From Catenovulum maritimum (GTDB lineage: Bacteria > Pseudomonadota > Gammaproteobacteria > Enterobacterales > Alteromonadaceae): a DNA stretch of 64,000 bases. The translations under genes were made by a program, and so were the position numbers. The first letter of the stretch is position 1. Each line of letters starts with the position of its first letter. The stretch covers positions 122,880 through 186,879 of the forward strand of contig NZ_KQ130486.1 in assembly GCF_001050375.1 (NCBI RefSeq), given 5' to 3'. Below are positions 54,585 through 64,000 of the stretch, piece by piece. The notes below the pieces were generated by a model that was given only the letters and a program-made list of their open reading frames with translations, did no database searches and had not been told where the DNA came from.

Positions 54585-54679
54585 TGAAAGTTTGATAAAA
54601 AGAGGCGCGGATTATACCCAAATATAGCGCAGCTGGATAGCGATAATTTGAATAAAAATCCAGCTTTAAAATGACTTAA

Positions 54680-56779
54680 TTATTGGAAGAATCGAGTTTT
54701 AATGTCCACTTTAGAAGCCGCCATGGCGAGGTGTTCACTTTGTCCTTGAGTCATAAATTTTAACAGTTCCGGCCAACTGATAGGTTTAGAAAAATAATAA
54801 CCCTGCATAAACTCACAGCCGTTATGTGTTAAATACAAATATTGTTCAATATTTTCAACGCCTTCGGCCACGGTTTTAAGCTTATACGATTTAGCAATCG
54901 AAATGACTGCATTGATCATGGAAGTTTTCATTTCTGCACAAGTCGTTAAATCAGAGACAAAACTTTTGTCTATTTTTAGGCAATCAATCGGAAAATTTAA
55001 TAATTGATTAAACGAAGTGTGACCCGTACCAAAGTCATCCAGTGCTAAGCTAACGCCGAGCGCCTTAAGTTGCTTAAGAATATTTAGCGCATTATGGTCA
55101 GCTTCAATTAACCGCGTTTCTGTAAATTCTAATTCTATTTTATTAGGCTCTATTTCGTATTTTCGCAGTAATTTTTTAAAGTCTTTTGGAAAACTGGCAT
55201 TTCTAAGTTCAAGGGCAGAAATATTGATACAAAAAAGCATAGAGCGACTATTCAGCATATTACGTTCTTGCATTATTTTGATAAAGGTTTGCTCAATCAC
55301 CCACATATCGATTTCAACCACAATGTCATACTCTTCTGCAATAGGGATGAAAACGTCAGGGCCTATACCCTCAAGCTCTGTCGAGGTCGCTCTAAGTAAA
55401 ACTTCAGCACCGGCAATAGACAAATTATGCGAATAAAACATGGGCTGAAATACTAGTTCAAACTCGTCATCTTCTATCGCCTTGTGAAGATGCTGGGCAA
55501 TATTTTTGCGGAAGATGATGTTCTGCTGAATATGATCATCAAAGATTTTATATTGATTTTTACCCTGTTCTTTAGCGAAATACATAGCGGCATCGGCTTT
55601 ATTCAGATATTCATTGAAATCAAACTGGCCCGTTTCGCAAATCGCAATCCCTAAGCTAAAGTTAACTTTTATCATTGCACTAGTTAATTTTAGCGGTTTA
55701 CTGAACACCTCAAATAGTGCTTGAGCAAATCGATTAACTTCGTCTTCATCCGCTTTTTTTAATACCAGCGCGAATTCATCACCCGATAATCGAGAAAAAA
55801 GATGTAAATCTATCTGGCTATCTTGTTTAGTTGTAGCCAGCACGATTTCAGAAAAGCGGCATAAAAGTTCGTCACCAACCAAATGTCCATAACTATCATT
55901 TACTTTTTTAAAATCATCTAAATCTATATAAAATAAAACTAAACCATCGCGATTCAGTCGAGTAGAAAACCAATCATTTATTCCTCTGCGATTTACTAAA
56001 CCAGTTAAAGAATCTGTTATGGATACCTTTTTTAAGCCGGCTCTTTGCCGATTAATTAAATAAAAAATAACCAAACACCAAATCAATAACATCCACTTTA
56101 ATAAGGTTGCTTCAGAAACTAAAGCACCACGCAAAACGGCTTGGTTAATCTCAACTAAATACTGCCCTTCTTGCTTAATTTCGCTACTTAGAAATTCGAT
56201 TAGCACTATATTAGACACATCAAACTGGGCATTTTCGAACTGCACTTTGTATTCAGATAGCCACCAACCTTCAACATTAAAATAATCAAAAGGTATGGTC
56301 GTTAATTTATTTTTGACCGGCTCATATAGCACGCCATTAAATTTTAATGATTGCAGATCATCTAGATTGGAGTACTCAGAATTAAAGTTTCTAAAATAAA
56401 CCCGTAAACCATGATTATCATTGGTGATAACTGTATTGGTTTTATCCTCTACACTTAAGCTTGTTACCTTGGCTTCAACACTTATTCGATCATATCGCTC
56501 AAGAGAAACGCCATTACCATTGCCTGATAGCCATAAACCAACTCCGCAAAAGCGGTATCCATTAAGATTTTCAATTGTACAGCTGGCTTTAATGTAGTCT
56601 TTGTCTTGCTCATGTACAGTCACTGACGTGCCATCCGTCAGCTTATGCAAAGTGAATTTATGTTTTTCTGCTAACAAATCAAACGACACATCTAGCAAAC
56701 CAGCTCTGTGGCTAGCAAGAAGAGATACTGTCAGTAGGAGTAATACAATACCAACTTTGGCATTTAAATCTAACTTCAA
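54680..56779 (-). CDS. Membrane GGDEF-EAL protein with periplasmic sensor
   Basis: I favour TTG 56779 with AGGA nine bases upstream; the frame also opens at 56827. About 699 residues. An N-terminal helix (~9-24) and a second helix near 250-268 enclose a ~220-residue periplasmic beta-rich domain of unknown ligand. The GGDEF domain reads SRLSGDEFALVL near 350 (first Gly replaced by Ser, catalysis still possible). The EAL domain has GAEVLLRA near 462, with NISALELR and DDFGTGHTSFNQL near 590. It probably makes or breaks cyclic-di-GMP. Domain order as in the protein at 1-2656, but the sensor is different. Confidence 0.88.
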   Translation of the reverse strand: MKLDLNAKVGIVLLLLTVSLLASHRAGLLDVSFDLLAEKHKFTLHKLTDGTSVTVHEQDKDYIKASCTIENLNGYRFCGVGLWLSGNGNGVSLERYDRISVEAKVTSLSVEDKTNTVITNDNHGLRVYFRNFNSEYSNLDDLQSLKFNGVLYEPVKNKLTTIPFDYFNVEGWWLSEYKVQFENAQFDVSNIVLIEFLSSEIKQEGQYLVEINQAVLRGALVSEATLLKWMLLIWCLVIFYLINRQRAGLKKVSITDSLTGLVNRRGINDWFSTRLNRDGLVLFYIDLDDFKKVNDSYGHLVGDELLCRFSEIVLATTKQDSQIDLHLFSRLSGDEFALVLKKADEDEVNRFAQALFEVFSKPLKLTSAMIKVNFSLGIAICETGQFDFNEYLNKADAAMYFAKEQGKNQYKIFDDHIQQNIIFRKNIAQHLHKAIEDDEFELVFQPMFYSHNLSIAGAEVLLRATSTELEGIGPDVFIPIAEEYDIVVEIDMWVIEQTFIKIMQERNMLNSRSMLFCINISALELRNASFPKDFKKLLRKYEIEPNKIELEFTETRLIEADHNALNILKQLKALGVSLALDDFGTGHTSFNQLLNFPIDCLKIDKSFVSDLTTCAEMKTSMINAVISIAKSYKLKTVAEGVENIEQYLYLTHNGCEFMQGYYFSKPISWPELLKFMTQGQSEHLAMAASKVDIKTRFFQ

Positions 56780-56968
56780 GATGTCTATTCCTATGATTAA
56801 ACGAGGCGAAAAAGCAGATAAAGACAAGAGCGGTATTCCGCTAACTATATTTCATCAATGGTTAAATATTAGTTGGAAAAGTGATGTTTTGCTGAAAAAA
56901 TTAAATTGAAGGTTTGTGACTAATTTATAGCCTGGAGCGTCTTTATCTTTGTTTATATTTTTTACTGC

Positions 56969-57856
56969 TCAATAGCAACCCATATTGAGCGAGTACGCCA
57001 TCGAATTTAACAACTCATTGGTTATGCTAGGCGCAATTTTCTTGATTAAATGTTCATTAACTTGAAAATTTTGCAGGCAAACATAAGCCTTACTTGGCCA
57101 TTCTGGTTGCGAAACAAGGTAATGTCGGGCTGCAAGCAATGACTGAGTATAATCAGCGTAACTGACTATCATAGCACCAGCTTCGAACGACCATTTAGAA
57201 TAGCCTATGGTCAAGACATCTTGTTTATACAAATAGTGAAATAATATATTCGCTAAACTAGGTGAGATCGGCATGGCATTGGGTACCAGAATAAAGCTAT
57301 CACTTTCTTTAGCAGCCCTTTTGATTAAATTAAAGGTTTTCTCTTCTGGCTTAGCAGGCATCCAATAAGTTTTGTCCAGTATAGCTTGCCAGTTTTGGAT
57401 ATGCTCGCTGTAACTAAAAGGCGCAATACTATTATTTTTAGGTAGTACACCTAACAAGGCTTTTATTCGTTGAGGCGAAGCATCATCCATCAAAATAAGC
57501 CAAGTGTGGCAATCTTTGACTTTAAGCAATTTTTTCGCTTGAAACGAAGAAACACCAATAACAATGACAGGGTTATCTTTACCTGATTTAGCAAATTCAA
57601 TGCTGGAACTATAGCCATGAATAATCACAGGCAAGGTCTCAGACATTTCAGCTGAATATTCAACTAGCTCAAACTCGTTAGCAAATAAGTGCTTCGCATA
57701 GTCAAACATCTTGGTCGCATTTTTATTGTCAGCAAAATAAAAACCAACTGTGTTAATAGCAACCGCGGTTTGGCTAACTAAACAAAGCATAGTGACTAAA
57801 AAAAATTTCCTCAAAAGCATATTAAAAATTGTTTTAATTGCGTTTATGCAATCCAT
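56969..57856 (-). CDS. Periplasmic ABC-type substrate-binding-like protein
   Basis: 295 residues with a signal peptide (FFLVTMLCLVSQTAVA); Met 1 or Met 13 may be the start. The body resembles the ABC_sub_bind group of periplasmic binding proteins (ASPQRIKALLGVLPKNNSIA near 155; DSFILVPNAMPISPSLANILF near 205). No transporter genes are adjacent, so it may be a ligand sensor instead of an importer part. It is divergent from the BarA-like kinase, 71 bases away. Such orphan binding proteins can feed ligands to sensor kinases, a guess from position only. Confidence 0.72.
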   Translation of the reverse strand: MDCINAIKTIFNMLLRKFFLVTMLCLVSQTAVAINTVGFYFADNKNATKMFDYAKHLFANEFELVEYSAEMSETLPVIIHGYSSSIEFAKSGKDNPVIVIGVSSFQAKKLLKVKDCHTWLILMDDASPQRIKALLGVLPKNNSIAPFSYSEHIQNWQAILDKTYWMPAKPEEKTFNLIKRAAKESDSFILVPNAMPISPSLANILFHYLYKQDVLTIGYSKWSFEAGAMIVSYADYTQSLLAARHYLVSQPEWPSKAYVCLQNFQVNEHLIKKIAPSITNELLNSMAYSLNMGCY

Positions 57857-57927
57857 TATATTGAGTTGTTATTGATAATAGATAATACTGGACTATTAAG
57901 CTAAACATTCAGAAAAATAATAAATTT

Positions 57928-60705
57928 ATGTTTAAACCTAGTATTTTTATTAATGCAATTATTTTTGCTATCTTACCTAGCATATTAATGACGATTGGAA
58001 TTTCCATCTACATAGTCCAGTTTATCGGCTCTGATCGTGACCAATTAATAGAAGAACAAGCAAAAACGTTAGCAGAAGCCGTCGCCTACACAAGTGAATT
58101 TAATTTAATCAACTTAAACAAACAAGCTTTACAGAGTCGTTTAAGGGAAATTACTGCCACTTCATCTTTGCCAATAGAAAATTTGATTATTTTTGATGAT
58201 ACAGGTGAGTTATTCGCGGCCTCCAATTATAAAAATGTAAATTACGAATACAATTTAGATTTTGAGCCGAACAGCCAGCATATCGTCATTCATCATGACA
58301 AAGAAGACTCCACTTTATTGATTACCGATATCTTAGGCTTAGATAACCACTTTAACCCTATATCTCAGTGGCAAAGTGAGCAAACAGATTCGCCATCTTT
58401 AGGCCATGTGTTGCTGGTATTAGATATGTCGAAAGAGGCTTATCAAAGATTTTTAACTAACTTAAACCTATTTGTCTTAATTGGGATTTCAGCCTTACTA
58501 ACCGCACTCCTAATGGGCGCTTTACTACATAGAGTTATCAGCCCGCTTCATGCTTTCGTTGCTGCGGTTAAGCGTATCGGAAGTGGAGATTTAAAGTTTC
58601 GACTCAACACCCCTGTTCAGTTTGAATTTAAAGATTTAAGAGATGGTATTAATGTGATGGCTGAGCAGCTTTATCACCATCAATCTAAACTAGAATCTGA
58701 AATTGAAGATGCGACTAAAGATATACAACAAAATCTATTATTAGTTGAAGAGAAAAATGCTGAACTAGATATAGCTAGAAAAGAAGCGCTCGAAGCCAGT
58801 AAGATAAAATCTCAATTTTTAGCCACTATGAGTCACGAGGTAAGAACCCCGCTCAATGCCATTGTCGGATTTACCAAAGAACTTGAAAAAGCCAACCTGC
58901 CAGAACCCTATACAGATTATGTTGAAACCATCAATGCATCGGCAGACAACCTAATCGCGATTGTTAATGACGTACTCGATTTCTCTAAAATTGAAGCGGG
59001 TAAAATAGAGCTAGAATACAGTGCATTTAACCTGACCCAAACGGTAGAAGACGTCACCAAACTTATGTCGCGTGATGCTTTTGCCAAGGGCTTGGAGTTT
59101 TGTATTGAATCTGACGTACTGCCTATTGCTGCGATTGGGGATCAGCATAGATTCAAACAAATATTGAATAACTTACTATCTAATGCGATTAAATTCACGC
59201 CAAAAGGCTTTGTCATTTTACGCATAAACATAGAGTCAATTTCAGAAACCCAGCACAAGCTAAAGCTGGAAATTCAAGATAGCGGAATTGGCATCAGCAA
59301 AGAAAAACAAGCTAAATTATTTAGTGCGTTCCATCAGGCTGATGCGACTACCACCCGAAAATATGGTGGTACTGGTCTTGGTTTAGCCATTACCCATGGC
59401 CTAGTCAAAAAGATGGGTGGTCGTTTAGAAATAGATAGTGCGCTTGGCCGTGGTTCGGTTTTTTCATTAGAGATTCCTCTCACCACCTCAAAACCGACTT
59501 TAATTGAAAAGCCAGTCAGACTTAACAAGGCCTTAGTGTTAGACCCACACCCTATCACTCACAACAGCTATAAAATACTATTCCAACAGCTTGGTATTGT
59601 CGCGGATATTTTTGAAGAAACAGAAGATTGGGAAGCGCAACTACACCAACAAAATAATTACGATTTGATTATTATTGCCAGTGATTCAGACGAAGAATCA
59701 TTAGAGCTACTGCCATTACAAGCTTCATTTGCCGAAAAACAGCAAGAGCATGCGCTTGTACTATTATCTGTCCCTTTATATTCAAGCTTGCCAGAACAGC
59801 ATAAAAAATTACTCGGCCAGCAGCCTGTGGTTGAGAAGCCATTTAGTTTTTGTAAATTAGATCAAGCTTGGGAAAAATATAACAGCATGCAGTGGCTTGC
59901 AAATGAAGCCTCTGTTCCAGATATATCACAACAAAGTGATAATCAGCCAAGCATCAAAATGCTCGCTGTCGACGATAACGAAACTAACCTCAAATTACTT
60001 GGCGCAATTTTACGCAATGGGCGGGTCGATTTAACGATATCAAACTCAGGTAAAGAAGCTTGCAAAATAGCAGAAGAACAAGTTTTTGATTTAATTTTAA
60101 TGGATGTGCAAATGCCAGAAATGGACGGCATTCAAACCACAAGTTTTATTCGTCAAGGTAACCTGAACAAACACACACCTATCATTGCATTTACTGCCCA
60201 CGCGTTTAAAGAAGAAAGAGAAAAATTACTCCGCAGTGGCATGGACGATTACCTGTCAAAACCAATAGATATGATTAAATTTAATCAATTGGTCAATAAA
60301 TGGGTATTAGGTGGGGCTGCAAAAAGTACGCATAGCGAAAAAAGTTCAGCTATGCCGAACTCAATGCAAAGCGGAATTGATTGGCAGTTATCTATGGAAA
60401 AAGCCAACAACAAACATGACATTGCAGTCGAAATGTTGACTATGTTGGTCGACAGTTTTGATACGGTAAAACAAGACATTCAATACGCTTTAAGAAAAGG
60501 CGATGACAAATATCTACTTGATGTTATTCATAAATTTCATGGTTCCACCTGTTATTCAGGTGTCCCGTACTTACGTTATTTAGCCAATAATATTGAGTCC
60601 CAATTAAAGAAAGATGTCAGAGTCAACATTGAAGAACTCCTCGAAAAATTATGTGATGAAATGACAGTTGTAACCAATGGCATGGCAGATATCGAACAAA
60701 AATAA
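57928..60705 (+). CDS. barA: BarA-like hybrid sensor histidine kinase (HAMP, kinase, receiver, HPt)
   Basis: 925 residues, matching the length of BarA (918). Two membrane helices (~8-30 and ~183-205) enclose a periplasmic sensor, then a HAMP domain (~206-258) and coiled coil. The kinase His is in ATMSHEVRTPLNAIVGF near 306, with QDSGIGISKEKQ and GGTGLGLAIT. A degenerate middle receiver (~535-645) is followed by a true receiver (~670-790; LLAVDDNETN, phospho-Asp in LILMDVQMPEMDG). The HPt His is in IHKFHGSTCYSGV near 870. BarA with UvrY controls carbon storage via CsrA. The assignment rests on architecture and similarity. Confidence 0.82.
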   Translation: MFKPSIFINAIIFAILPSILMTIGISIYIVQFIGSDRDQLIEEQAKTLAEAVAYTSEFNLINLNKQALQSRLREITATSSLPIENLIIFDDTGELFAASNYKNVNYEYNLDFEPNSQHIVIHHDKEDSTLLITDILGLDNHFNPISQWQSEQTDSPSLGHVLLVLDMSKEAYQRFLTNLNLFVLIGISALLTALLMGALLHRVISPLHAFVAAVKRIGSGDLKFRLNTPVQFEFKDLRDGINVMAEQLYHHQSKLESEIEDATKDIQQNLLLVEEKNAELDIARKEALEASKIKSQFLATMSHEVRTPLNAIVGFTKELEKANLPEPYTDYVETINASADNLIAIVNDVLDFSKIEAGKIELEYSAFNLTQTVEDVTKLMSRDAFAKGLEFCIESDVLPIAAIGDQHRFKQILNNLLSNAIKFTPKGFVILRINIESISETQHKLKLEIQDSGIGISKEKQAKLFSAFHQADATTTRKYGGTGLGLAITHGLVKKMGGRLEIDSALGRGSVFSLEIPLTTSKPTLIEKPVRLNKALVLDPHPITHNSYKILFQQLGIVADIFEETEDWEAQLHQQNNYDLIIIASDSDEESLELLPLQASFAEKQQEHALVLLSVPLYSSLPEQHKKLLGQQPVVEKPFSFCKLDQAWEKYNSMQWLANEASVPDISQQSDNQPSIKMLAVDDNETNLKLLGAILRNGRVDLTISNSGKEACKIAEEQVFDLILMDVQMPEMDGIQTTSFIRQGNLNKHTPIIAFTAHAFKEEREKLLRSGMDDYLSKPIDMIKFNQLVNKWVLGGAAKSTHSEKSSAMPNSMQSGIDWQLSMEKANNKHDIAVEMLTMLVDSFDTVKQDIQYALRKGDDKYLLDVIHKFHGSTCYSGVPYLRYLANNIESQLKKDVRVNIEELLEKLCDEMTVVTNGMADIEQK

Positions 60706-60805
60706 CTATCGATATTCTTTTATGGCATAACGAATTAATATTTATTCTTTTTATGTTTGCCATATCCCATCTAGAATAGAGGGCTAAAATAGGTCACGGG
60801 ATTAT

Positions 60806-62602
60806 GTGGGAATGTCTTCACAACTAACAGAATTGTCTAGCCCGCTAGCAGCGGAGCAGGTCAATCAGCTCAATCAGATCACCGCGTCTATGTCAGCAAA
60901 TCAGTTGGCATGGGTAAGTGGTTATTTATATGGTTTATCTCAAAGTGGTGCTGCGCCAGCGCAAGCTTCGGCTGCACCAGTTGCTAATAAGCAAACATTA
61001 ACGATTTTATTTGGCTCGCAAACTGGTAACGCTAAAGGCGTAGCCGTTGCAGCTGAAGCAGCAGCAAAAGCCGCAGGCTTAGATGTACGTTGCGTTTCTA
61101 TGGCAGATTATAAAGCCAAGGAATTAAAAGCTGAAAGCCACGTTCTGATTGTGTCTTGTACACAAGGTGAAGGCGATCCGCCAGATGACGCAATTGATTT
61201 TCATGCTTTCTTAGCCAGCAAAAAAGCGCCAAAACTAGACAGTTTAAAATATTCTGTATTAGCCTTAGGCGACTCTTCTTACGAATTCTTCTGCCAAACA
61301 GGTAAAGATTTCGACGAGCGTTTAGCTAAATTAGGCGCAACAGCAGTCGAGCCAAGAGTTGACTGTGATGTTGAATACGAAGCAGATTCAGCAGCTTGGA
61401 TTGAGCGCGCAATAAAAGCGATTGCAGCAACAATGGAAACTGCGGCAGCACCAGTTGCTACGCCAGCAGCATCTGCAGTTGCAACAGCGGTTTCTCAATA
61501 CAACAAAAAGAACCCGTTCACCGCGACATTAGAAGTTAACCAAAAAATCACTGGTCGTGATTCTTCTAAAGATATTCGTCATTTCGAAATATCACTTGAA
61601 GATTCAGGTTTAACTTACCAACCGGGTGATTCTTTAGGTATCTGGTTTAAAAACGATGCCAAAGTCGTTGCTGAAATCATTGAAAAATGTGGTTTAGATG
61701 CAGCAGCAAAAGTAACAGTGGATGATGCTGAAGTTTCTCTTGAAGAAGCATTAACGCGTCACTACGAATTAACGTTAAGCCACCCTGGTTTTGTTGCTAA
61801 ATACGCTGAGTTATCAAATAACGCTGAATTAGCTAAATTAGCAGAAGACAGACAAGCTTTACGCGAATATATAGATGGCCGTCAAATCATTGATATTATT
61901 CGTGAAAATGCAGCAGAAATTAGCCTTGAAGGTTTAATTAGCTGTTTACGTCGTTTAACCCCAAGACTTTACTCTATCGCTTCTAGCCAAGCTGAAGTAG
62001 AAGAAGAAGTTCACTTAACAGTTGGTGTGGTTAAATACGAAGCATTTGGTGAAGAGCACCAAGGCGGCGCATCTGGTTTCTTAGCTGAGCGTTTAGAAGA
62101 AGGCGGCGAAGTTGACGTATTCGTTGAGCACAGCCACTTCAGATTACCAGAAGATAATTCTCCAGTTATCATGGTTGGTCCAGGTACAGGTGTTGCACCT
62201 TTCCGCGCATTCATTCAAGAAATTGATGCAAATGACCGTGAAAACGAAACTTGGTTATTCTTCGGTAACCCGAACTTCACAGAAGATTTCTTATATCAAG
62301 TTGAATGGCAAAGCTACCTGAAAGATGGTGTGCTAAATAAAATTGACCTTGCTTTCTCACGCGACCAAGCTGAAAAAGTATATGTTCAAGACAGAATGTT
62401 ACAGCAAGCAGAAGCTTTATGGGCTTGGCTTGAAAAAGGCGCTTATTTCTATGTTTGTGGTGACGCATCTAGAATGGCAAAAGACGTTCACGAAGCTCTA
62501 GTCACTATCGTAGAGCAACAAGGTGGCAAGAGCCGCGACGAAGCTGAAGCTTATGTTAGCGACTTGCGTAAAAACAAACGTTACCAGAGAGATGTGTACT
62601 AA
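60806..62602 (+). CDS. cysJ: Sulfite reductase [NADPH] flavoprotein alpha component
   Basis: 598 residues from a GTG (an ATG at 60812 is the alternative). The flavodoxin domain binds FMN (LTILFGSQTGNAKGVA near 67; SCTQGEGDPPDD near 115; LALGDSSYEFFC near 150). The FAD domain has RLYSIASSQ near 390 and GGASGFL, and the NADPH domain GPGTGVAPFRAF near 455 and FGNPN. The end RYQRDVY is typical. It passes electrons from NADPH to CysI in cytoplasmic sulfate assimilation. The stop overlaps the cysI start (TAATG). Confidence 0.97.
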   Translation: MGMSSQLTELSSPLAAEQVNQLNQITASMSANQLAWVSGYLYGLSQSGAAPAQASAAPVANKQTLTILFGSQTGNAKGVAVAAEAAAKAAGLDVRCVSMADYKAKELKAESHVLIVSCTQGEGDPPDDAIDFHAFLASKKAPKLDSLKYSVLALGDSSYEFFCQTGKDFDERLAKLGATAVEPRVDCDVEYEADSAAWIERAIKAIAATMETAAAPVATPAASAVATAVSQYNKKNPFTATLEVNQKITGRDSSKDIRHFEISLEDSGLTYQPGDSLGIWFKNDAKVVAEIIEKCGLDAAAKVTVDDAEVSLEEALTRHYELTLSHPGFVAKYAELSNNAELAKLAEDRQALREYIDGRQIIDIIRENAAEISLEGLISCLRRLTPRLYSIASSQAEVEEEVHLTVGVVKYEAFGEEHQGGASGFLAERLEEGGEVDVFVEHSHFRLPEDNSPVIMVGPGTGVAPFRAFIQEIDANDRENETWLFFGNPNFTEDFLYQVEWQSYLKDGVLNKIDLAFSRDQAEKVYVQDRMLQQAEALWAWLEKGAYFYVCGDASRMAKDVHEALVTIVEQQGGKSRDEAEAYVSDLRKNKRYQRDVY

Positions 62603-64000
62603 TGACAGAAAAGAAATTAGCTGCCAACGAATATTTAAAAGTTAACAGTAACTACTTACGCGGCACATTAAAAGAAAGTGTCGCAAACCAAGTAACAGGT
62701 GCTGTAGCAGACGACGATACGCAAATTACTAAATTCCACGGTTTTTATATGCAAGATGACCGTGACATTAGAGCTGAGCGTAAGGCACAAAAATTAGAAC
62801 CTAAGCATACCTTTATGTTACGTGCTCGTGTACCGGGCGGTGTAATTGGTATGGACCAATGGTTAGCAATTGACGATATCGCGAAAGAGTTAACAGATTA
62901 CAACTCAATCCGTTTAACCACGCGTCAAACTTTCCAATATCACGGTATTTTAAAGCGCGATTTAAAACCACTAATTAAAGGCTTATACCAGTCTAAATTA
63001 GATGCAATTGCTGCTTGTGGTGATGTAAACCGTAACGTAATGGCAACCACTAACCCAATCCAAACACAGCTTCAACAAGATGTGCACGATTGGTCGGTTA
63101 AAATTTCTGAGCACTTATTACCTAAAACACGCGCTTACTTCGAGCTATGGTTAGACGAAGAGCCAGTTGATCACGGTGATAAAGAGCAAGAGCCTGTATA
63201 CGGTAAAACTTATTTACCACGTAAGTTTAAAATTGCCGTTGCTGTACCTCCGTACAATGATGTAGACATCAGTGCAAATGATTTAAGCTTTATTGCCATT
63301 GAAGACGAAAATGGTCGTTTAGCTGGCTTTAACGTAGCAGCTGGTGGCGGTATGGGTTCAACGCATGGCGATACTAACACTTACCCTCAACTAACGCGTG
63401 TTCTTGGTTTTATCAAACCAGAAGACACATTAGATTTTGCCCAAGCAGTTATGCTAACGCAAAGAGATAACGGTAACCGTTACGACAGAAAACGTGCTCG
63501 TACTAAATACACAGTAGACGACATGGGTGTAGATGCATTCCGTGAAGCAACTGAGAAGCATGCCGGTAAGAAATTTGAACCAGCTCGCGAATACGAATTC
63601 ACTAGCCAAGGCGACCGTTTTGGTTGGGTTGAAGATGTAAATGGTAAACACCACTTAACTATCTTCTTAGAAGCTGGTCGAATCGTAGACGACGAAGGCC
63701 GTACAGTTAAAACAGGTTTACGCGAAATCGCTAAAGTTCATCAAGGCGAATACCGCATGACGGCTAATCAAAATATCATGATTGCCAATGTTGCTACTGA
63801 AGACAAAGCTGAAATTGAAGGCTTATGTCGTAAATTTGGTTTATTAGGCAAAGTATTATCGCCAATTATGCTAAACAGCATTGCTTGTGTTGCTTTACCA
63901 ACTTGTGCACTTGCAATGGCAGAGTCTGAGCGTTACTTACCTCGTTTAATTGAAAAATTTGACGTATTAGCTGAAAAGCACGGTATTGCAGATCAAGAAA
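62602..64000 (+). CDS. cysI: Sulfite reductase hemoprotein beta component (3' end beyond window)
   Basis: 466 codons from the ATG at 62602, which overlaps the cysJ stop by one base; the family is about 570 residues. Visible features: LTTRQTFQYHGILKRDLKP near 110 and CGDVNRNVMATTNP near 138 (siroheme-binding region), YGKTYLPRKFKIAVAVPPYND near 200 and LPTCALAMAESERYLP near 435, beginning the first iron-sulfur cysteine region. It reduces sulfite to sulfide with siroheme and a 4Fe-4S cluster. The Cys ligands near the C-terminus lie beyond the window. Confidence 0.97.
   Translation, partial: MTEKKLAANEYLKVNSNYLRGTLKESVANQVTGAVADDDTQITKFHGFYMQDDRDIRAERKAQKLEPKHTFMLRARVPGGVIGMDQWLAIDDIAKELTDYNSIRLTTRQTFQYHGILKRDLKPLIKGLYQSKLDAIAACGDVNRNVMATTNPIQTQLQQDVHDWSVKISEHLLPKTRAYFELWLDEEPVDHGDKEQEPVYGKTYLPRKFKIAVAVPPYNDVDISANDLSFIAIEDENGRLAGFNVAAGGGMGSTHGDTNTYPQLTRVLGFIKPEDTLDFAQAVMLTQRDNGNRYDRKRARTKYTVDDMGVDAFREATEKHAGKKFEPAREYEFTSQGDRFGWVEDVNGKHHLTIFLEAGRIVDDEGRTVKTGLREIAKVHQGEYRMTANQNIMIANVATEDKAEIEGLCRKFGLLGKVLSPIMLNSIACVALPTCALAMAESERYLPRLIEKFDVLAEKHGIADQE

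Noticed and set aside
54585-54679. Glycine riboswitch before gcvT
   Set aside because: The gap is only 95 bases and I see none of the conserved tandem aptamer motifs.

Overview
The window reads as chromosome of an AT-rich marine-type Gammaproteobacterium, most like the Alteromonadales (Catenovulum/Paraglaciecola-like). This is inferred from the gene content and order of typical gammaproteobacterial families (BarA-like hybrid kinase, cysJI, gcvTHP, OsmC-YcaO fusion, DUF2999, YceH, RAYT/REP). Nothing in the sequence names the species. No tRNA, rRNA or CRISPR array was seen.

Layout. 1-2.7 kb: a GGDEF/EAL protein cut by the left edge. 2.8-7.4 kb: an M28-family protein lacking its glutamate pair, a small membrane protein, an LpxH-like phosphoesterase and an OlsF-like bifunctional acyltransferase behind a possible Pho box. 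7.6-10.8 kb: a tight operon of retropepsin-like protein, inactive transglutaminase/7TM protein and ATP-grasp ligase. 10.8-17.4 kb: a RecQ-family helicase, then a LysR regulator divergent from an SbtA-type bicarbonate transporter and PEP carboxylase operon. 17.6-24.2 kb: an AraC/GyrI regulator divergent from an aminotransferase, a GAF histidine kinase, a MAPEG protein, and pirin plus azoreductase divergent from a LysR regulator. 24.3-33.4 kb: a giant FG-GAP-like lipoprotein, HD and YceH proteins, a serine hydrolase, DUF2999, an EamA transporter, DUF1287 and a signal peptidase. 33.6-37.2 kb: a cobalamin riboswitch and a B12 uptake/salvage operon (BtuM-like, cobC, cbiB, cobD). 37.2-45.1 kb: a PPOX-like protein, a PAS histidine kinase, a SEC-C protein, an M4-like lipoprotein protease with PKD domain, and OsmC-YcaO. 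45.1-50.0 kb: the accessory island, with a RAYT transposase and REP repeats followed by a two-reverse-transcriptase locus. 50.0-54.6 kb: gcvT-gcvH-gcvP. 54.7-64 kb: a GGDEF/EAL protein, a periplasmic binding-protein-like gene, a BarA-like hybrid kinase, cysJ and the first part of cysI.

The most interesting region is 46.0-49.6 kb. Two adjacent reverse transcriptase genes on the minus strand match the layout of type 3 defense-associated reverse transcriptases (Drt3a/UG3 followed by Drt3b/UG8). The first is split by a frame change that falls exactly inside a perfect 32-bp palindrome (49197-49228). This is what a quasi-palindrome template-switch mutation would leave, although a programmed or reversible switch cannot be excluded. 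Downstream of the second gene, about 190 bases on the same strand can fold into several hairpins. They contain a GNRA-capped stem directly followed by an ACACAC tract, a strong candidate for the system's non-coding RNA.
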